A stretch of DNA of 64,000 nucleotides from Pseudomonadota bacterium (GTDB lineage: Bacteria; Myxococcota_A; Polyangia; GCA-2747355): positions 186,001-250,000 of the forward strand of contig JADJDT010000044.1 of NCBI GenBank assembly GCA_016702545.1, read 5' to 3'. The number at the start of each line of letters is the position of its first letter. Within the stretch, counting starts at the first letter, position 1. A program made the translations under genes and the position numbers. Below the pieces are notes generated by a model. It made no database searches and was not told the origin of the DNA. It saw only the letters and a program-made list of their open reading frames with translations. Shown here piece after piece: positions 25,863 to 36,650 of the stretch.

Positions 25863-26107
25863 GGCGTTCCCCGCCCGCGTTCGATCTCGGCGAGTATCTG
25901 GTCGATGTCACCGCTTGGGCCGGCGAAGCGGGCGAAGCGGAGCACTGCGGCGATGCGGCGATCGGGATCCTGATCGTCCTCCTCGGCCACTGTTCGGCGC
26001 AGGCTCTCGCGGACGATCTGAGCCACCGGCCGGCCCCGCCGCCGAGCCAGGCGGGCCACCGCTCGGTACTCATCGTCGGGAACCACGATTTGCAGCCGTT
26101 TGCTCAT
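25859..26107 (-). CDS. vapB: VapB-type ribbon-helix-helix antitoxin
   Basis: The 82-residue protein has an N-terminal ribbon-helix-helix-like DNA-binding segment (KRLQIVVPDDEYRAVARLARRRGRPVAQIVRESLRR) and an acidic C-terminal tail (EEDDQDPDRRIAAVLRFARF, then DIDQILAEIERG) of the kind that wraps the PIN toxin. The stop overlaps the vapC start. Two AACGACTCAT direct repeats immediately upstream are a likely operator for autoregulation by the VapBC complex. Confidence 0.85.
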   Translation of the reverse strand: MSKRLQIVVPDDEYRAVARLARRRGRPVAQIVRESLRRTVAEEDDQDPDRRIAAVLRFARFAGPSGDIDQILAEIERGRGTP

Positions 26108-26120
26108 GTCAGTAGCATGA

Positions 26121-26153
26121 AACGACTCATCAAAGGGGTCAAGAACGACTCAT
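26121..26153 (-). promoter_or_regulatory. Direct repeats upstream of vapB, putative operator
   Basis: AACGACTCAT occurs at 26121-26130 and again at 26144-26153, 23 bp apart (about two helical turns), starting 14 bp upstream of the vapB ATG. On the coding strand a TTGACC -35-like hexamer lies between the two copies, so bound repressor would cover the promoter. Autorepression through such repeats is usual for vapBC loci. Confidence 0.5.
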
Positions 26154-26286
26154 GGAAGATGTAAAAGGCGAGTCAGGCGTCCCGTGCCTCGCCGCCGCGA
26201 CGCCTACCACAGCCGAGGCGTCCGACCCGGCGGGTGGTGCCAACCACGCCGTGATGCATGGCGGCGGTCGGGCTCGGCGAGCGTGG

Positions 26287-26469
26287 CTAGGCCCAAAACA
26301 AGCGCGTCCCGCGCTCGTTTTGGGCCTAGATATGACTCAGGGGGCTTTCGCAAAACCCCCTCGTCGCGGGGAGTGAATCCCCGCGACTTCACCCCATAAC
26401 GCTCGCCTTTCGACTCGTCTAGCCCGAAGACAAACGGCTCGCGCCAAAGCGCGCTTGTTTTCGGGCTAG
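26287..26469 (+). repeat. Palindromic repeat cluster, copy 2 (three hairpins)
   Basis: Hairpin A (26287-26329) has 20-bp arms, 19 of 20 paired, around a TCC loop, with CTAG at both ends. Next come two short stems (AGGGGG/CCCCCT around 26339-26361 and CGCGGGGA/TCCCCGCG around 26366-26384). Hairpin B (26419-26469) again ends in CTAG and shares the core AAAACAAGCGCG in inverse orientation. Bases 26299-26370 match 241-312. The layout resembles REP/BIME-type palindromes, and a decayed REP-associated transposase lies 150 bp away. Confidence 0.72.
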
Positions 26470-26610
26470 GGCTTCGAATCGAAGGGCGGCGTCCTGCTCG
26501 GCGATCGCCCGCGCATGATTTGGCGCGTGAGGCGTTGGTATCGGTGGCGTCGCCGTCGAGATTCTGGGCTCCCGGTCGCCGCGCCGGTGGCCACGGTGCG
26601 CAGGAGGCGG

Positions 26611-26997
26611 TCAGACGCAAACAGGGAAGCGACGGCGTGCGGTGGCGTCGGGCGGGTCAGCCGCCGAGAAGAAGCAGCGGGCGCGTGGATGACGCGACGG
26701 CGGGAAGCTGCCGGGCGGGAAGGTCGCGGTGACGTCACCGTCGCAGTAGCGCGGCGCGGCCTGTCGGTAGGCCTCGACGAAGGCGCGCCACTGAGTGCGG
26801 TACTCGGCCCAGAGCGCCGGGCTCGTGGTGTGTCACAAGGGCCGCGGGCCGCGCTTGGGGCGGGCCGGGCGCTGCGAGGGTCGGATGGCCTCCAGGGCGG
26901 CACGGCGCATGACCGTGCGCCCCTCCTGCCGCCGCGCGCACTGCACTGTGACGGGACGCGCGGAGAACTCCAGCCCCGAGGCGCCTCCACGCCCCGC
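26611..26997 (-). pseudogene. Decayed C-terminal remnant of a REP-associated tyrosine transposase-like gene
   Basis: One minus-strand frame reads VMRRAALEAIRPSQ and ARPKRGPRPL, then a TGA (26833-26835), then HTTSPALWAEYRTQWRAFVEAYRQ and DVTATFPPGSFPP before the terminal stop. The WRAFVEAYRQA ... FPPGSFPP pattern resembles the C-terminus of REP-associated (Y1) transposases as I remember them from myxobacteria. The TGA stands where a cysteine or tryptophan codon is plausible. The N-terminal catalytic HUH region is absent, because the uridine-kinase gene begins at once upstream. Family assignment is from memory of the motif and is tentative. Confidence 0.5.
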
Positions 26998-27090
26998 CTA
27001 GGGCGCGCGCCGGTCCGCGATCGTGCGGCTTGCGGCTTGCGGTGCGCGGCAACTTGCTCTTGTCGGCGGGCCTCCGTATCGTCTGCGGCC

Positions 27091-28761
27091 ATGGTATCCG
27101 GACAACGCTTGGTCGAGATTCGGCTGGGGGAGCGATCCTACAGCGTTCCCTACGGCACGCCGGTCGGCGAGGTGCTGGCGGTCTATGGGCCGGCGGAGCC
27201 GCTGACGCTGGCGGCGATCGTGCACAACCGCTGCGTCGATCTCAGCTTCCCACTGACGGCGGGCGCCGAGGTTCGGGCGGTCCACTACGGGATGCGCGAG
27301 GGGGTGCTGGTCTACCGCCGCGCGGCCTCGCTGATCCTGCTCGAGGCGGCGCGGCAGCTCTTCGGCCCGGCTGCGGCGTCGATCGGGCAGTCGATGGGCA
27401 ATGGCCATCTGTGGGAGATCCGCCCGCAGCGCGCCTTTGCCGCCGAGCACGCCGCCCCGCTCGAAGAGCGCATGCGCGAGCTGGTGGCGCGCGATCTGCC
27501 GCTGCGCACCGAGCTGGTGATGCTGGCCGAGGCCAAGCGCATCTTTTCCGCCGCCGGCGAGGAGGACAAGCTCCGCCTGCTCAAGACCTGGTGGGAGTCG
27601 CACGTGACGCTCGTCTATTGCGGCGAGTTCTGCGACATCCACCACTACCCGGTGGCGCCGCGCACCGGACTGGTTCGGCACTTCGAGCTGCTCCCGCGGC
27701 CCTCCGGGGTGCTGTTGCGCTTCCCCACGCGCCAGCGGCCCGATCTGATCGCCCCGCTCGAGGAGCGGCCCAAGCTCAGGCAGGTCTACAGCGAGCGGCG
27801 GGACTGGCTGGAGCTGCTCGGCGTGAGCAGCGTGGGCCAGCTCAATGAGCTGACGCTCAAGGGCCAGGCCGGCGAGCTGATCCGCATTGCCGAGGGGCTG
27901 CACGAGAAGAAGATCGCGCAGATCGCCGACCACATCTGCCATCAGGCCCAGCCCGCGCGCCTGGTGCTGATCGCTGGTCCGTCGTCGTCCGGCAAGACGA
28001 CCTTCGCCGCGCGCCTGAGCCTGCAGCTGCGCATCAATGGTGCGCAGGCGGTGGGGCTCTCGACGGACAACTTCTACGTCAATCGCGGCGCGACGCCGCT
28101 CGACGAGCACGGCGAGCCCGACTTCGAGGCGCTCGACGCCATCGATCTCGAGCTCTTCAATCGCGTGCTCACGCAGCTGCTGGCGGGCAAGGAGGTGCTC
28201 ACCCCGCGCTACGACTTCGTGCGCGGTCGGCGGCGCCCCAAGAGCCAATGGCGGCCGCTGCGGCTGGCGCCGGGCCAGGTGCTGCTGGTGGAGGGCATCC
28301 ACGGGCTCAATCCGCGGTTGACTGCGGCCGTCGAGGAGCAGCACAAGTTCCGCATCTACACCAATGCGATGACCCAGCTCAGCCTCGACGACCACAACCG
28401 GATCTTCACTTCGGACACGCGGCTGCTGCGCCGCATCGTGCGCGACCGGCTCTTCCGCGGCTACTCGGCCCAACAGACGATCGCCGCCTGGGCGCGCGTG
28501 CGCCGCGGCGAGCAGCGCTGGATCTTCCCGTTCCAAGAGGCGGCCGACGTGATCTTCAACTCCGAGCTGGTCTACGAGCACGCGGTGTTGCGGCTGTACG
28601 CGGAGCGCTACCTGCTCGAGGTGCCCGAGGAGCACCCGTCCTTCGTCGACGCCTACCGCCTGCTGCGCTTCGTCGAGTACTTCGTGCCGATGTTCGACGA
28701 GACGATCCCAGAGACCTCGCTGCTGCGGGAGTTCATCGGTGGCAGCTACTTCCAGTACTGA
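27091..28761 (+). CDS. TGS-domain nucleoside (uridine-like) kinase
   Basis: The 556-residue protein joins an N-terminal TGS/threonyl-tRNA-synthetase-like region (YSVPYGTPVGEVLAVYG, LSFPLTAGAEVRAVHYG and the SAD-like part to residue 250) to a uridine-kinase domain. The Walker A motif is LIAGPSSSGKTTFAARL near residue 295. Substrate-side motifs are LSTDNFYVNR, DFEALDAIDLELFN, TPRYDFVRGRRR and LVEGIHGLNP. Such fusions occur in many bacteria and presumably phosphorylate a nucleoside or related alcohol. ATG 27091 is the natural start; the frame stays open upstream to 26515, but that part is low-complexity Arg/Ala sequence and is not coding. Confidence 0.88.
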   Translation: MVSGQRLVEIRLGERSYSVPYGTPVGEVLAVYGPAEPLTLAAIVHNRCVDLSFPLTAGAEVRAVHYGMREGVLVYRRAASLILLEAARQLFGPAAASIGQSMGNGHLWEIRPQRAFAAEHAAPLEERMRELVARDLPLRTELVMLAEAKRIFSAAGEEDKLRLLKTWWESHVTLVYCGEFCDIHHYPVAPRTGLVRHFELLPRPSGVLLRFPTRQRPDLIAPLEERPKLRQVYSERRDWLELLGVSSVGQLNELTLKGQAGELIRIAEGLHEKKIAQIADHICHQAQPARLVLIAGPSSSGKTTFAARLSLQLRINGAQAVGLSTDNFYVNRGATPLDEHGEPDFEALDAIDLELFNRVLTQLLAGKEVLTPRYDFVRGRRRPKSQWRPLRLAPGQVLLVEGIHGLNPRLTAAVEEQHKFRIYTNAMTQLSLDDHNRIFTSDTRLLRRIVRDRLFRGYSAQQTIAAWARVRRGEQRWIFPFQEAADVIFNSELVYEHAVLRLYAERYLLEVPEEHPSFVDAYRLLRFVEYFVPMFDETIPETSLLREFIGGSYFQY

Positions 28762-28779
28762 GCTGCGGGTCGACGGGCG

Positions 28780-29730
28780 ATGATCGTGGCTCTGACCCGG
28801 GTCCGCGCCTGCGCGAGTGTCGCCCCACGCCGCCGGTCGACGGGGCACCAGCGGGCGTTGTGCTGCACGGCCGCACTCGGCTGGCTGCTCGCCCCGCTGC
28901 TGGCCAACGCCCGAACCGCGCCGGCGTTGCCCGCGGCCGGCTCGCCCGCAACCGCCTCGCCGGGGGACGACGGCGCACCGGTGCTCAGCGCGCGCGCGGT
29001 GTTGGCGTTGCAGGTCTCGAGCGGCGCGGTGCTGCTGGCCCGGCGGATCCACGAGCAGCGGTCGATCGCGAGCCTGACCAAGGTCGCTGCCACGCTGGTG
29101 ATACGGCGCCACGGGCTGCGGCCGCAGGCCGGCACGGTGATCGATCGCGCGGATTGGTAGGTGGTCTTCGGCGGCGCGCGCACGCGGCTCGAGCTGAACT
29201 GGACCTATCGCAACCTCGACCTGCTGCACGCCGCGCTGCTGTCCTCGGATAACCGCGCCGTCTCGGCGCTGGGGCGCGCGGTCGGGCTCGACGCCAGGGG
29301 GCTGGTGCGCGGCATGAACGCGCTGAGCCAGGAGCTGGGGCTGCGTCAGACGCATTTCGCCAGCCCGGTGGGGATCGACCCCCGCGATGTCAGCACGGCC
29401 TGGGAGGTCGGCCGCCTGATCGTCGCGGCCAGCCGCGATCCGGTGCTGAGCGCGGTGATGCGCCACTCCGAGCATCGCGTGACGCCGCTGCGCGGGTATC
29501 TGAGCATTCACTACCGCAACACCAATCCGCTGGTGGGCCAACGCCCCGGCCTGCGCTTCCTCGCTTCGAAGACCGGTTTCAATACCGAGGCGGGCTATTG
29601 CCTGGCGGTCGTCGTCGAGCTGCGCGCCCTCGGTCCCGTGGCCCTCGTGCTGCTCGGCGCGAGGAGCAAGGCCTGGCGCGTACGCGATCTGGAGACGCTG
29701 ATCCGCTGGGTCAGTGCTCGGCCCCGCTGA
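28780..29730 (+). pseudogene. PBP7-like D-Ala-D-Ala endopeptidase/carboxypeptidase gene split by one amber codon
   Basis: A single frame encodes a signal peptide (residues 25-47) and all three S11 peptidase motifs: S98-x-x-K101 in RSIASLTKV, SDN in LLSSDNRAVSALGR and KTG in LASKTGFNTEAGY. A TAG at 29158-29160 directly follows TGG at residue 126, splitting the gene between the first and second motif. No frame shift is needed on either side, so one base change (TGG or CAG to TAG) explains the break. Without readthrough the enzyme would be dead; a sequencing error is equally possible. The ancestral enzyme trims peptidoglycan in the periplasm. The 3' end overlaps ssb by 20 bp. Confidence 0.75.
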
Positions 29731-30145
29731 GCCACGGCGGGTCGTCGGCGCCGCGCCTATCGGAGCTGCGTTCGTCGGGGCGGCGCTCGTCGGCGCCGCG
29801 CTCGTCGGCGCCGCGGGCGGCCAGAAAGAGCACCGAGTCCGAGACGACCTCGCTGACCTGCCGTTTGGTGCCTTGCTTGTCGGTGTAGCTCGCGGAGCGC
29901 AGGCGCCCCTCGACGTAGACCTGGCGGCCCTTGCGCAGGTACTGCTGGCACAGCTCGGCCTGCCGACCCCAGACCACGACGCGGTGCCAGCTCACCTCCT
30001 CGTGCTTCTGTCCCTGAGGGTCGCTCCAGTGTCGGTTGGTGGCGACGGCGAGATTGCAGACCGGCGTGGCCGCGTTGGTCTGCCGCAGCTCGGGGTCGGC
30101 GCCGAGGTGACCGAGCAGGATGACCTTGTTGACGCTACTGCCCAT
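29711..30145 (-). CDS. ssb: Single-stranded DNA-binding protein
   Basis: The 144-residue protein has an OB fold covering residues 1-110: NKVILLGHLGADPELR, VCNLAVATNRHW, EVSWHRVVVWGRQAELCQQYLRKGRQVYVEGRLR. ATG 30145 has GGAGGG at good spacing. The linker repeats GADER-type units. The canonical SSB tip (DDDIPF-like) is not terminal: GADDPPW is followed by six more residues (LSGAEH) encoded in the overlap with the neighbouring PBP7-like gene. Tip-mediated partner binding may therefore be altered. The protein is shorter than the E. coli form (178 residues). Confidence 0.93.
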   Translation of the reverse strand: MGSSVNKVILLGHLGADPELRQTNAATPVCNLAVATNRHWSDPQGQKHEEVSWHRVVVWGRQAELCQQYLRKGRQVYVEGRLRSASYTDKQGTKRQVSEVVSDSVLFLAARGADERGADERRPDERSSDRRGADDPPWLSGAEH

Positions 30146-30316
30146 GTTGGAGCCCTCCTGTGTGCATGCGTGCCGAGGCCTGGAACAGCAAGCGCCGATC
30201 CAAGCGCCGACTTGCCGCAGGGTTGCGACAAGACTGGGTCAGGGCGAGCTTCCCACCCGCACCGTCCGGCCCTCCGGCGCCGGCCGGCCCGGCCTGGCGG
30301 ATAACCCGGCACCGAT

Positions 30317-30480
30317 TAGCACTACTGTGTCGGATCTCGGACCGAGCCTGGCGAAGGGCTCGGAATCACGGGCGCGAAGCGAGGAGGGAGGTTGCTGGTG
30401 GCAAGCGACCGACGAGCGACAAAGCCTGTGATTTCGAGAACGAGCCCAGGCGACGGGAGAGATCCGACACAGTAGTGTTA
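30317..30480. mobile_element. 164-bp MITE-like element with 22-bp terminal inverted repeats
   Basis: The ends TAGCACTACTGTGTCGGATC and GATCCGACACAGTAGTGTTA are inverted repeats pairing at 21 of 22 positions (30317-30338 and 30459-30480). Both start with TA, compatible with the TA target duplication of IS630/Tc1-mariner elements. The interior has no ORF but can fold: CCGAGCC/GGGCTCGG around 30340-30362 and matching AATCAC/GTGATT blocks further in. It lies in the intergenic region between ssb and a lipoprotein gene (30146-30563), where nothing else was recognised. GC is below the local mean. Confidence 0.68.
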
Positions 30481-30563
30481 GGCGTGGTACCGTCCCCGCG
30501 CGCCGTCAGCGCATGGGGCACGGGTGCCGGGGGACCGGGCGCGGTCGCGACTGGGAGGGTCTG

Positions 30564-31549
30564 ATGGTCGTGCGTGGTCTGCTGCTGCGTGGTCGGCTAC
30601 TGCGTGGTCGGCTACTGCGTGGTCGGCTACTGGGGTTGGCGCTCGCCGGGGTTGCGGGCGGCTTGACTGGCGGCTTGTGGGGCGGCTGTGCCGCGGACCA
30701 ACGTGCGGCGCCGCAGTCCGACCGCATCTACTTCAAGCCGCTGCTCGCGCCCGTCGGGATCAGCGCGACGGTGGTGCGCGACGAGAGCCGTCTCGGGCCG
30801 GGCGGCGGAACGATCGCCGTGACGGTCGCGGTCGAGGCCGACCTCGATCGGGGCGAGCTGGCGCGGTTGATGGACGCCTTCGCGCGCCAGGCGGCGGACC
30901 GTCGCGGCTTCGGTGCCGTCGAGCGCGGAGCCTCGCGCCTCGAGCTGCGTTACTACGGCAGCGAGGTGGCGGCGCGAGCCGAGGGCGACGACTGGCTCGG
31001 GCGCACGCTGCGCGAGGGGCCGACGGGCGCCCTGATCGTCGTCAACCGGCAGGCCTGGCCGCTGCTGCGGCTGGCGACCGAGGCCTTGGGGCGGCAACCG
31101 CAGTACACGGGCGCGCTGCGGCCCGAGCTACTCGCCGATCCCCAGGCGCGCAGCGTCGAGGTGACGCTGCCCTTCGTGCGCGACGATGGCAGCGGTGCCG
31201 CGGTCGAGCGCGTCAGCTTCGAGCGGGCCATGACCACGCTGGCCGCGACCCTGGCCGCTCTTCGACAAGGTGCCGCAGCTGGCCGAGGTGACCGTGGTCG
31301 GGCGACATCGCGGGGCCATCAGTGCTGCGGGTGCGCGTCGATCGCCGGCAGTACACGGCGCTCCACCTGCTGGAGATCGAGGAGCAGCTCGGGGCCCTGC
31401 GGGGCAAGTTGATCGGCGCCCTGGCCTCGGGTCGGCTCACCGACCGTACGGCCCAGGGCGAGCTGGCCTTGCGCCGCCGTCAAGTCTACCGCGAGGCCCT
31501 CCGGCGCCTTCCCGCCGGGCAGGTCTTCATCGCCGACCAGCTCCATTGA
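30564..31549 (+). pseudogene. Lipoprotein of unknown function, frame broken twice near its 3' end
   Basis: ATG 30564 (Shine-Dalgarno GGGAGGG) opens a lipoprotein signal with lipobox LWGGC, C42. The signal contains three in-frame 15-bp repeats (LRGRL units). The body (YFKPLLAPVGISATVVRDES, LARLMDAFARQAADRRGF, LIVVNRQAWPLL) is coherent in one frame to about 31258. The coding sense then jumps to another frame (FDKVPQLAEVTVVGRHRG) and at about 31320 to the third (VLRVRVDRRQYTALHLLEIEEQL ... FIADQLH, stop 31549). Two single-base insertions explain this. The damage lies close to the G-rich tract, so sequencing error is likely. I do not recognise the family. Confidence 0.62.
30585..30629 (+). repeat. 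15-bp tandem repeat inside a lipoprotein signal sequence
   Basis: Three exact copies of CTGCGTGGTCGGCTA, preceded by a diverged fourth, encode LRGRL units in the n/h-region border of the lipoprotein signal peptide. The unit length is a multiple of three, so copy-number change would keep frame but alter signal length and charge. Confidence 0.8.
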
Positions 31550-31551
31550 AT

Positions 31552-31591
31552 AGGTGTCCATAAATCTGCTGCGCGGCCCGACCGCTGCGTT
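31552..31591 (+). repeat. 40-bp dispersed repeat, copy 1
   Basis: This 40-bp sequence (AGGTGTCCATAAATCTGCTG then CGCGGCCCGACCGCTGCGTT) is identical to 60665-60704. It begins two bases after the TGA of the broken lipoprotein gene, and the agreement extends back to TGAA with one mismatch. Directly after it the sequence dissolves into a G-rich tract. Confidence 0.85.
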
Positions 31592-31746
<155 letters not shown>

Positions 31747-31769
31747 CGGCCGATTCGTCTGCCTGCCCC

Positions 31770-31797
31770 TTGACACCCGCCGGGATGTGTTTAGTTT
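31770..31797 (+). promoter_or_regulatory. Sigma-70-type promoter upstream of groES
   Basis: TTGACA (31770-31775), a 16-bp spacer, and TAGTTT (31792-31797) lie 78 bp upstream of the groES start. I looked for a CIRCE inverted repeat (TTAGCACTC-N9-GAGTGCTAA) between here and the start and saw none, so HrcA control is not indicated. Confidence 0.55.
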
Positions 31798-31874
31798 CCG
31801 GCTCGGGCTGCGGCCGGTCGGTCGCGCCCGAGCTTCGATAACCGCTGGCAGCCAGCGAACCGGGAGGATGAACG

Positions 31875-34787
<2,913 letters not shown>

Positions 34788-34797
34788 GGTGGTATCT

Positions 34798-34818
34798 CCC
34801 CGCCTTTATGAGGCGGGG
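34798..34818 (-). promoter_or_regulatory. Hairpin sequestering the SDR ribosome-binding site
   Basis: On the minus strand CCCCGCCT-CATAA-AGGCGGGG forms a perfect 8-bp stem. Its 3' arm merges with the Shine-Dalgarno sequence (GGCGGGGAG) ten bases before ATG 34787. It could mask the ribosome-binding site, or act as a weak terminator for the upstream protease gene ending at 34846. There is no U tract. Confidence 0.5.
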
Positions 34819-34845
34819 CACCCGTAGCACGGGCGGGCGGAGCGC

Positions 34846-35547
34846 TCAAATCGGCGCTGCGGGAAGCGCGAGCGCGGAGAGCACGAGCTGGCGCGCGGGA
34901 GCGGCGCGGCCCGCCGCCGCAGCGGCGGGGTGGGGCCGTGGCGGGCGACTGGGGCGTGTTCCGCGCGGGGGCGGGTCGAGAGCGGCGGCGGTGATCGGCC
35001 AGGGGGCCAGGGGCTGAGTCCAGGGCAGCAGCGCCTGCGACCAGCCGCCTGGCGGCCTCGCGGATGCGGGCCGGCTCTCCGGGGCAGGGGGGCGGTTGGC
35101 GACCGGGAGCGCGGCCCTGAGCAGCGCTGGGCGGGCGGTGGGTGGCGGGGCCACCGCGGCGGTCGTCGTCGAGCGCGCCGGGCTGGGGGCCCGCGGGGCC
35201 TCGGCGCCCGTCGGCCGCTGCCGTGGCTGGTAGATCCCCTCGCGGCGGGCGAAGGCCAGCAGGCGCCAGAAATACTCGCGAAACGCGGGGCCGTGGTTGA
35301 AGTGCCGCAGGTGCGCCAGCTCGTGGCAGAGCGTGTCGATCAGGCTCGAGTAACGCAGCGGCTGGCCGGTGCGCGCGTGGGTCAGTCGGATGCGAATGCG
35401 CCCGTCGGCGTGGCAGCTGCCGTAGCGGCGCTTGACGTTGCCGCGCTCCGCGTCGAGGTCGCGGCAGACGAGCCCGAAGTGGGTGGCGATGCGCTCGGCG
35501 TCGCAGCGCAGCCGGGCGAGCAGGGCCGTCTTGTCCGCGCTCTTCAT
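34846..35547 (-). CDS. SprT/YgjP-like zinc metalloprotease
   Basis: The 233-residue protein starts at ATG 35547 (MKSADKTALLARLRCDA); the frame is open further upstream but non-homologous. The metal site is LIDTLCHELAHLRHFNHGPAFREYFW, an HExxH followed by a distal HGxxF histidine, as in SprT and WLM/YgjP-like peptidases. The preceding RRYGSCHADGRIRIR and YSSLIDTL match the YgjP-like fold. The C-terminal 110 residues are Pro/Ala/Arg-rich low complexity and may be disordered. It is cytoplasmic. Between its start and the FabG gene lie some 300 bp carrying a promoter. Confidence 0.82.
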   Translation of the reverse strand: MKSADKTALLARLRCDAERIATHFGLVCRDLDAERGNVKRRYGSCHADGRIRIRLTHARTGQPLRYSSLIDTLCHELAHLRHFNHGPAFREYFWRLLAFARREGIYQPRQRPTGAEAPRAPSPARSTTTAAVAPPPTARPALLRAALPVANRPPAPESRPASARPPGGWSQALLPWTQPLAPWPITAAALDPPPRGTRPSRPPRPHPAAAAAGRAAPARQLVLSALALPAAPI

Positions 35548-35729
35548 CGCGGCGGGCCGCCTCGTAGGGTCTGGTGCCAGGCTAGGCGCGAAGGGTCGGT
35601 AGGTCAAATATGCGCAACTGTTCTGCGCAAACCGTTCACAGCCCTCCATGCGCCGCAGTCAAAGGCGCAGCTCGGGTCCACCGCACGCGGGCGCACCGCG
35701 GTCGAGCGCGCGTCTGTCCTGTTTTGTCG

Positions 35730-35758
35730 TTGACAGGGCGGGAGGGCCGGCATACGTT
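35730..35758 (+). promoter_or_regulatory. Sigma-70-type promoter for the KS/AOS/ACP cluster
   Basis: TTGACA (35730-35735), 17-bp spacer and TACGTT (35753-35758) lie 98 bp upstream of the FabG-like ATG. The following AT-rich patch (TTTAATATCAAG) is the only one in the region. It is the best promoter match for the lipid/polyketide cluster. Confidence 0.5.
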
Positions 35759-35855
35759 CCCGGCCGATGCTCGCTCCAGGTAAACATTGCTTTAATATCA
35801 AGCGGTTGGATGACGCGACAGCGGTGGCGTGTCGGCGGTGAAGGTCGGCTCGGAG

Positions 35856-36602
35856 ATGGGCTCGCTGAAGGGCAAGAACGTGCTGGTGACCGGAGCCAGC
35901 CACGGCATCGGTCAAGCCATCGCTCGCCACCTGGCGAGCCGTGGCGCGAACCTGCTGCTGACCTACCGCCGTCAGCGCGAGCAGGCCGAAGCGCTGCGCG
36001 ACGAGCTGCGCGGCACCGGGGTCGAGGTCGAGGTCGAGGCGGTCGATGTGACGGACCGACCGCAGGTCGAGCGCCTGGCCGTGAGGGCCAAGGGTTTCGC
36101 GGGCGGCGTCAATGCCCTCGTCAACAGCGCGGGTGTACGGCACGACGGACCGCTCTTCATGATGCACTATGCCGCCTGGGACGAGGTGCTGGGCGTCAAC
36201 CTGGGTGGGGTGTTCAACGTTTGCCGGGCGCTGGTGCCCGGCTTCATGCGCGCGCGGCAGGGCGCGGTGGTCAACGTGGCCTCCGTCTCGGGACTGGTCG
36301 GCGTGCCGGGACAGAGTAACTACGCGGCGAGCAAGGCGGGGGTCGTGGGCTTCACGCGGTCGCTGGCGAAGGAGGTTGCTCGGGCTGGTGTGCGCGTCAA
36401 TGCCGTGGCCCCGGGCTACATCGAGACCGGAATGACCGCCGGTCTGACGCCGAAGCAGCGCGAGCAAATCATACCGCTGGTGCCGCTCGGTCGGCTCGGG
36501 CGCCCCGACGAGGTCGCCCCGCTCGTGGGTTTCTTGCTGAGCGACGAGGCCAGCTACGTGACGGGGCAGGTCTTCGTCGTCGATGGTGGGATCAGCGCCT
36601 GA
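35856..36602 (+). CDS. FabG-like 3-ketoacyl-ACP reductase
   Basis: The 248-residue SDR has [28 protein letters not shown], the catalytic serine in [27 protein letters not shown] with Tyr-x-x-x-Lys, and the FabG-type end [27 protein letters not shown]. It reduces 3-ketoacyl-ACP with NADPH. ATG 35856 matches the family N-terminus; GTG 35829 would add nine residues. It is the first gene of a five-gene unit with two ketosynthase-like proteins, an alpha-oxoamine synthase and an ACP, so it is probably a dedicated ketoreductase, not the housekeeping FabG. Confidence 0.88.
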   Translation: MGSLKGKNVLVTGASHGIGQAIARHLASRGANLLLTYRRQREQAEALRDELRGTGVEVEVEAVDVTDRPQVERLAVRAKGFAGGVNALVNSAGVRHDGPLFMMHYAAWDEVLGVNLGGVFNVCRALVPGFMRARQGAVVNVASVSGLVGVPGQSNYAASKAGVVGFTRSLAKEVARAGVRVNAVAPGYIETGMTAGLTPKQREQIIPLVPLGRLGRPDEVAPLVGFLLSDEASYVTGQVFVVDGGISA

Positions 36603-36650
36603 GCCGCGTGGCCGGGGCGGGTTGCCGAAGGATCAGGAAGGATCAGGGAC

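Noticed and set aside
26287..26469. CRISPR array
   Set aside because: The palindromes differ from one another, spacing is irregular, and there are no unique equal-length spacers or cas genes.
26515..27090. N-terminal extension of the nucleoside kinase
   Set aside because: The frame is open upstream, but the added residues are low-complexity Arg/Ala/Gly and lie antisense to the transposase remnant; the TGS domain starts naturally at 27091.
27000..29540. 847-residue minus-strand ORF opposite the nucleoside kinase
   Set aside because: It is a high-GC shadow: composition is His/Arg/Gln-rich with no domain, while the plus-strand frame has complete kinase motifs.
31747..31874. CIRCE element upstream of groES
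   Set aside because: No TTAGCACTC-N9-GAGTGCTAA-like inverted repeat is present between the G-rich tract and the groES start.
35648..36319. Alternative plus-strand ORF overlapping the FabG gene
   Set aside because: It has Arg-rich shadow composition and no domain; FabG motifs are in the other frame.
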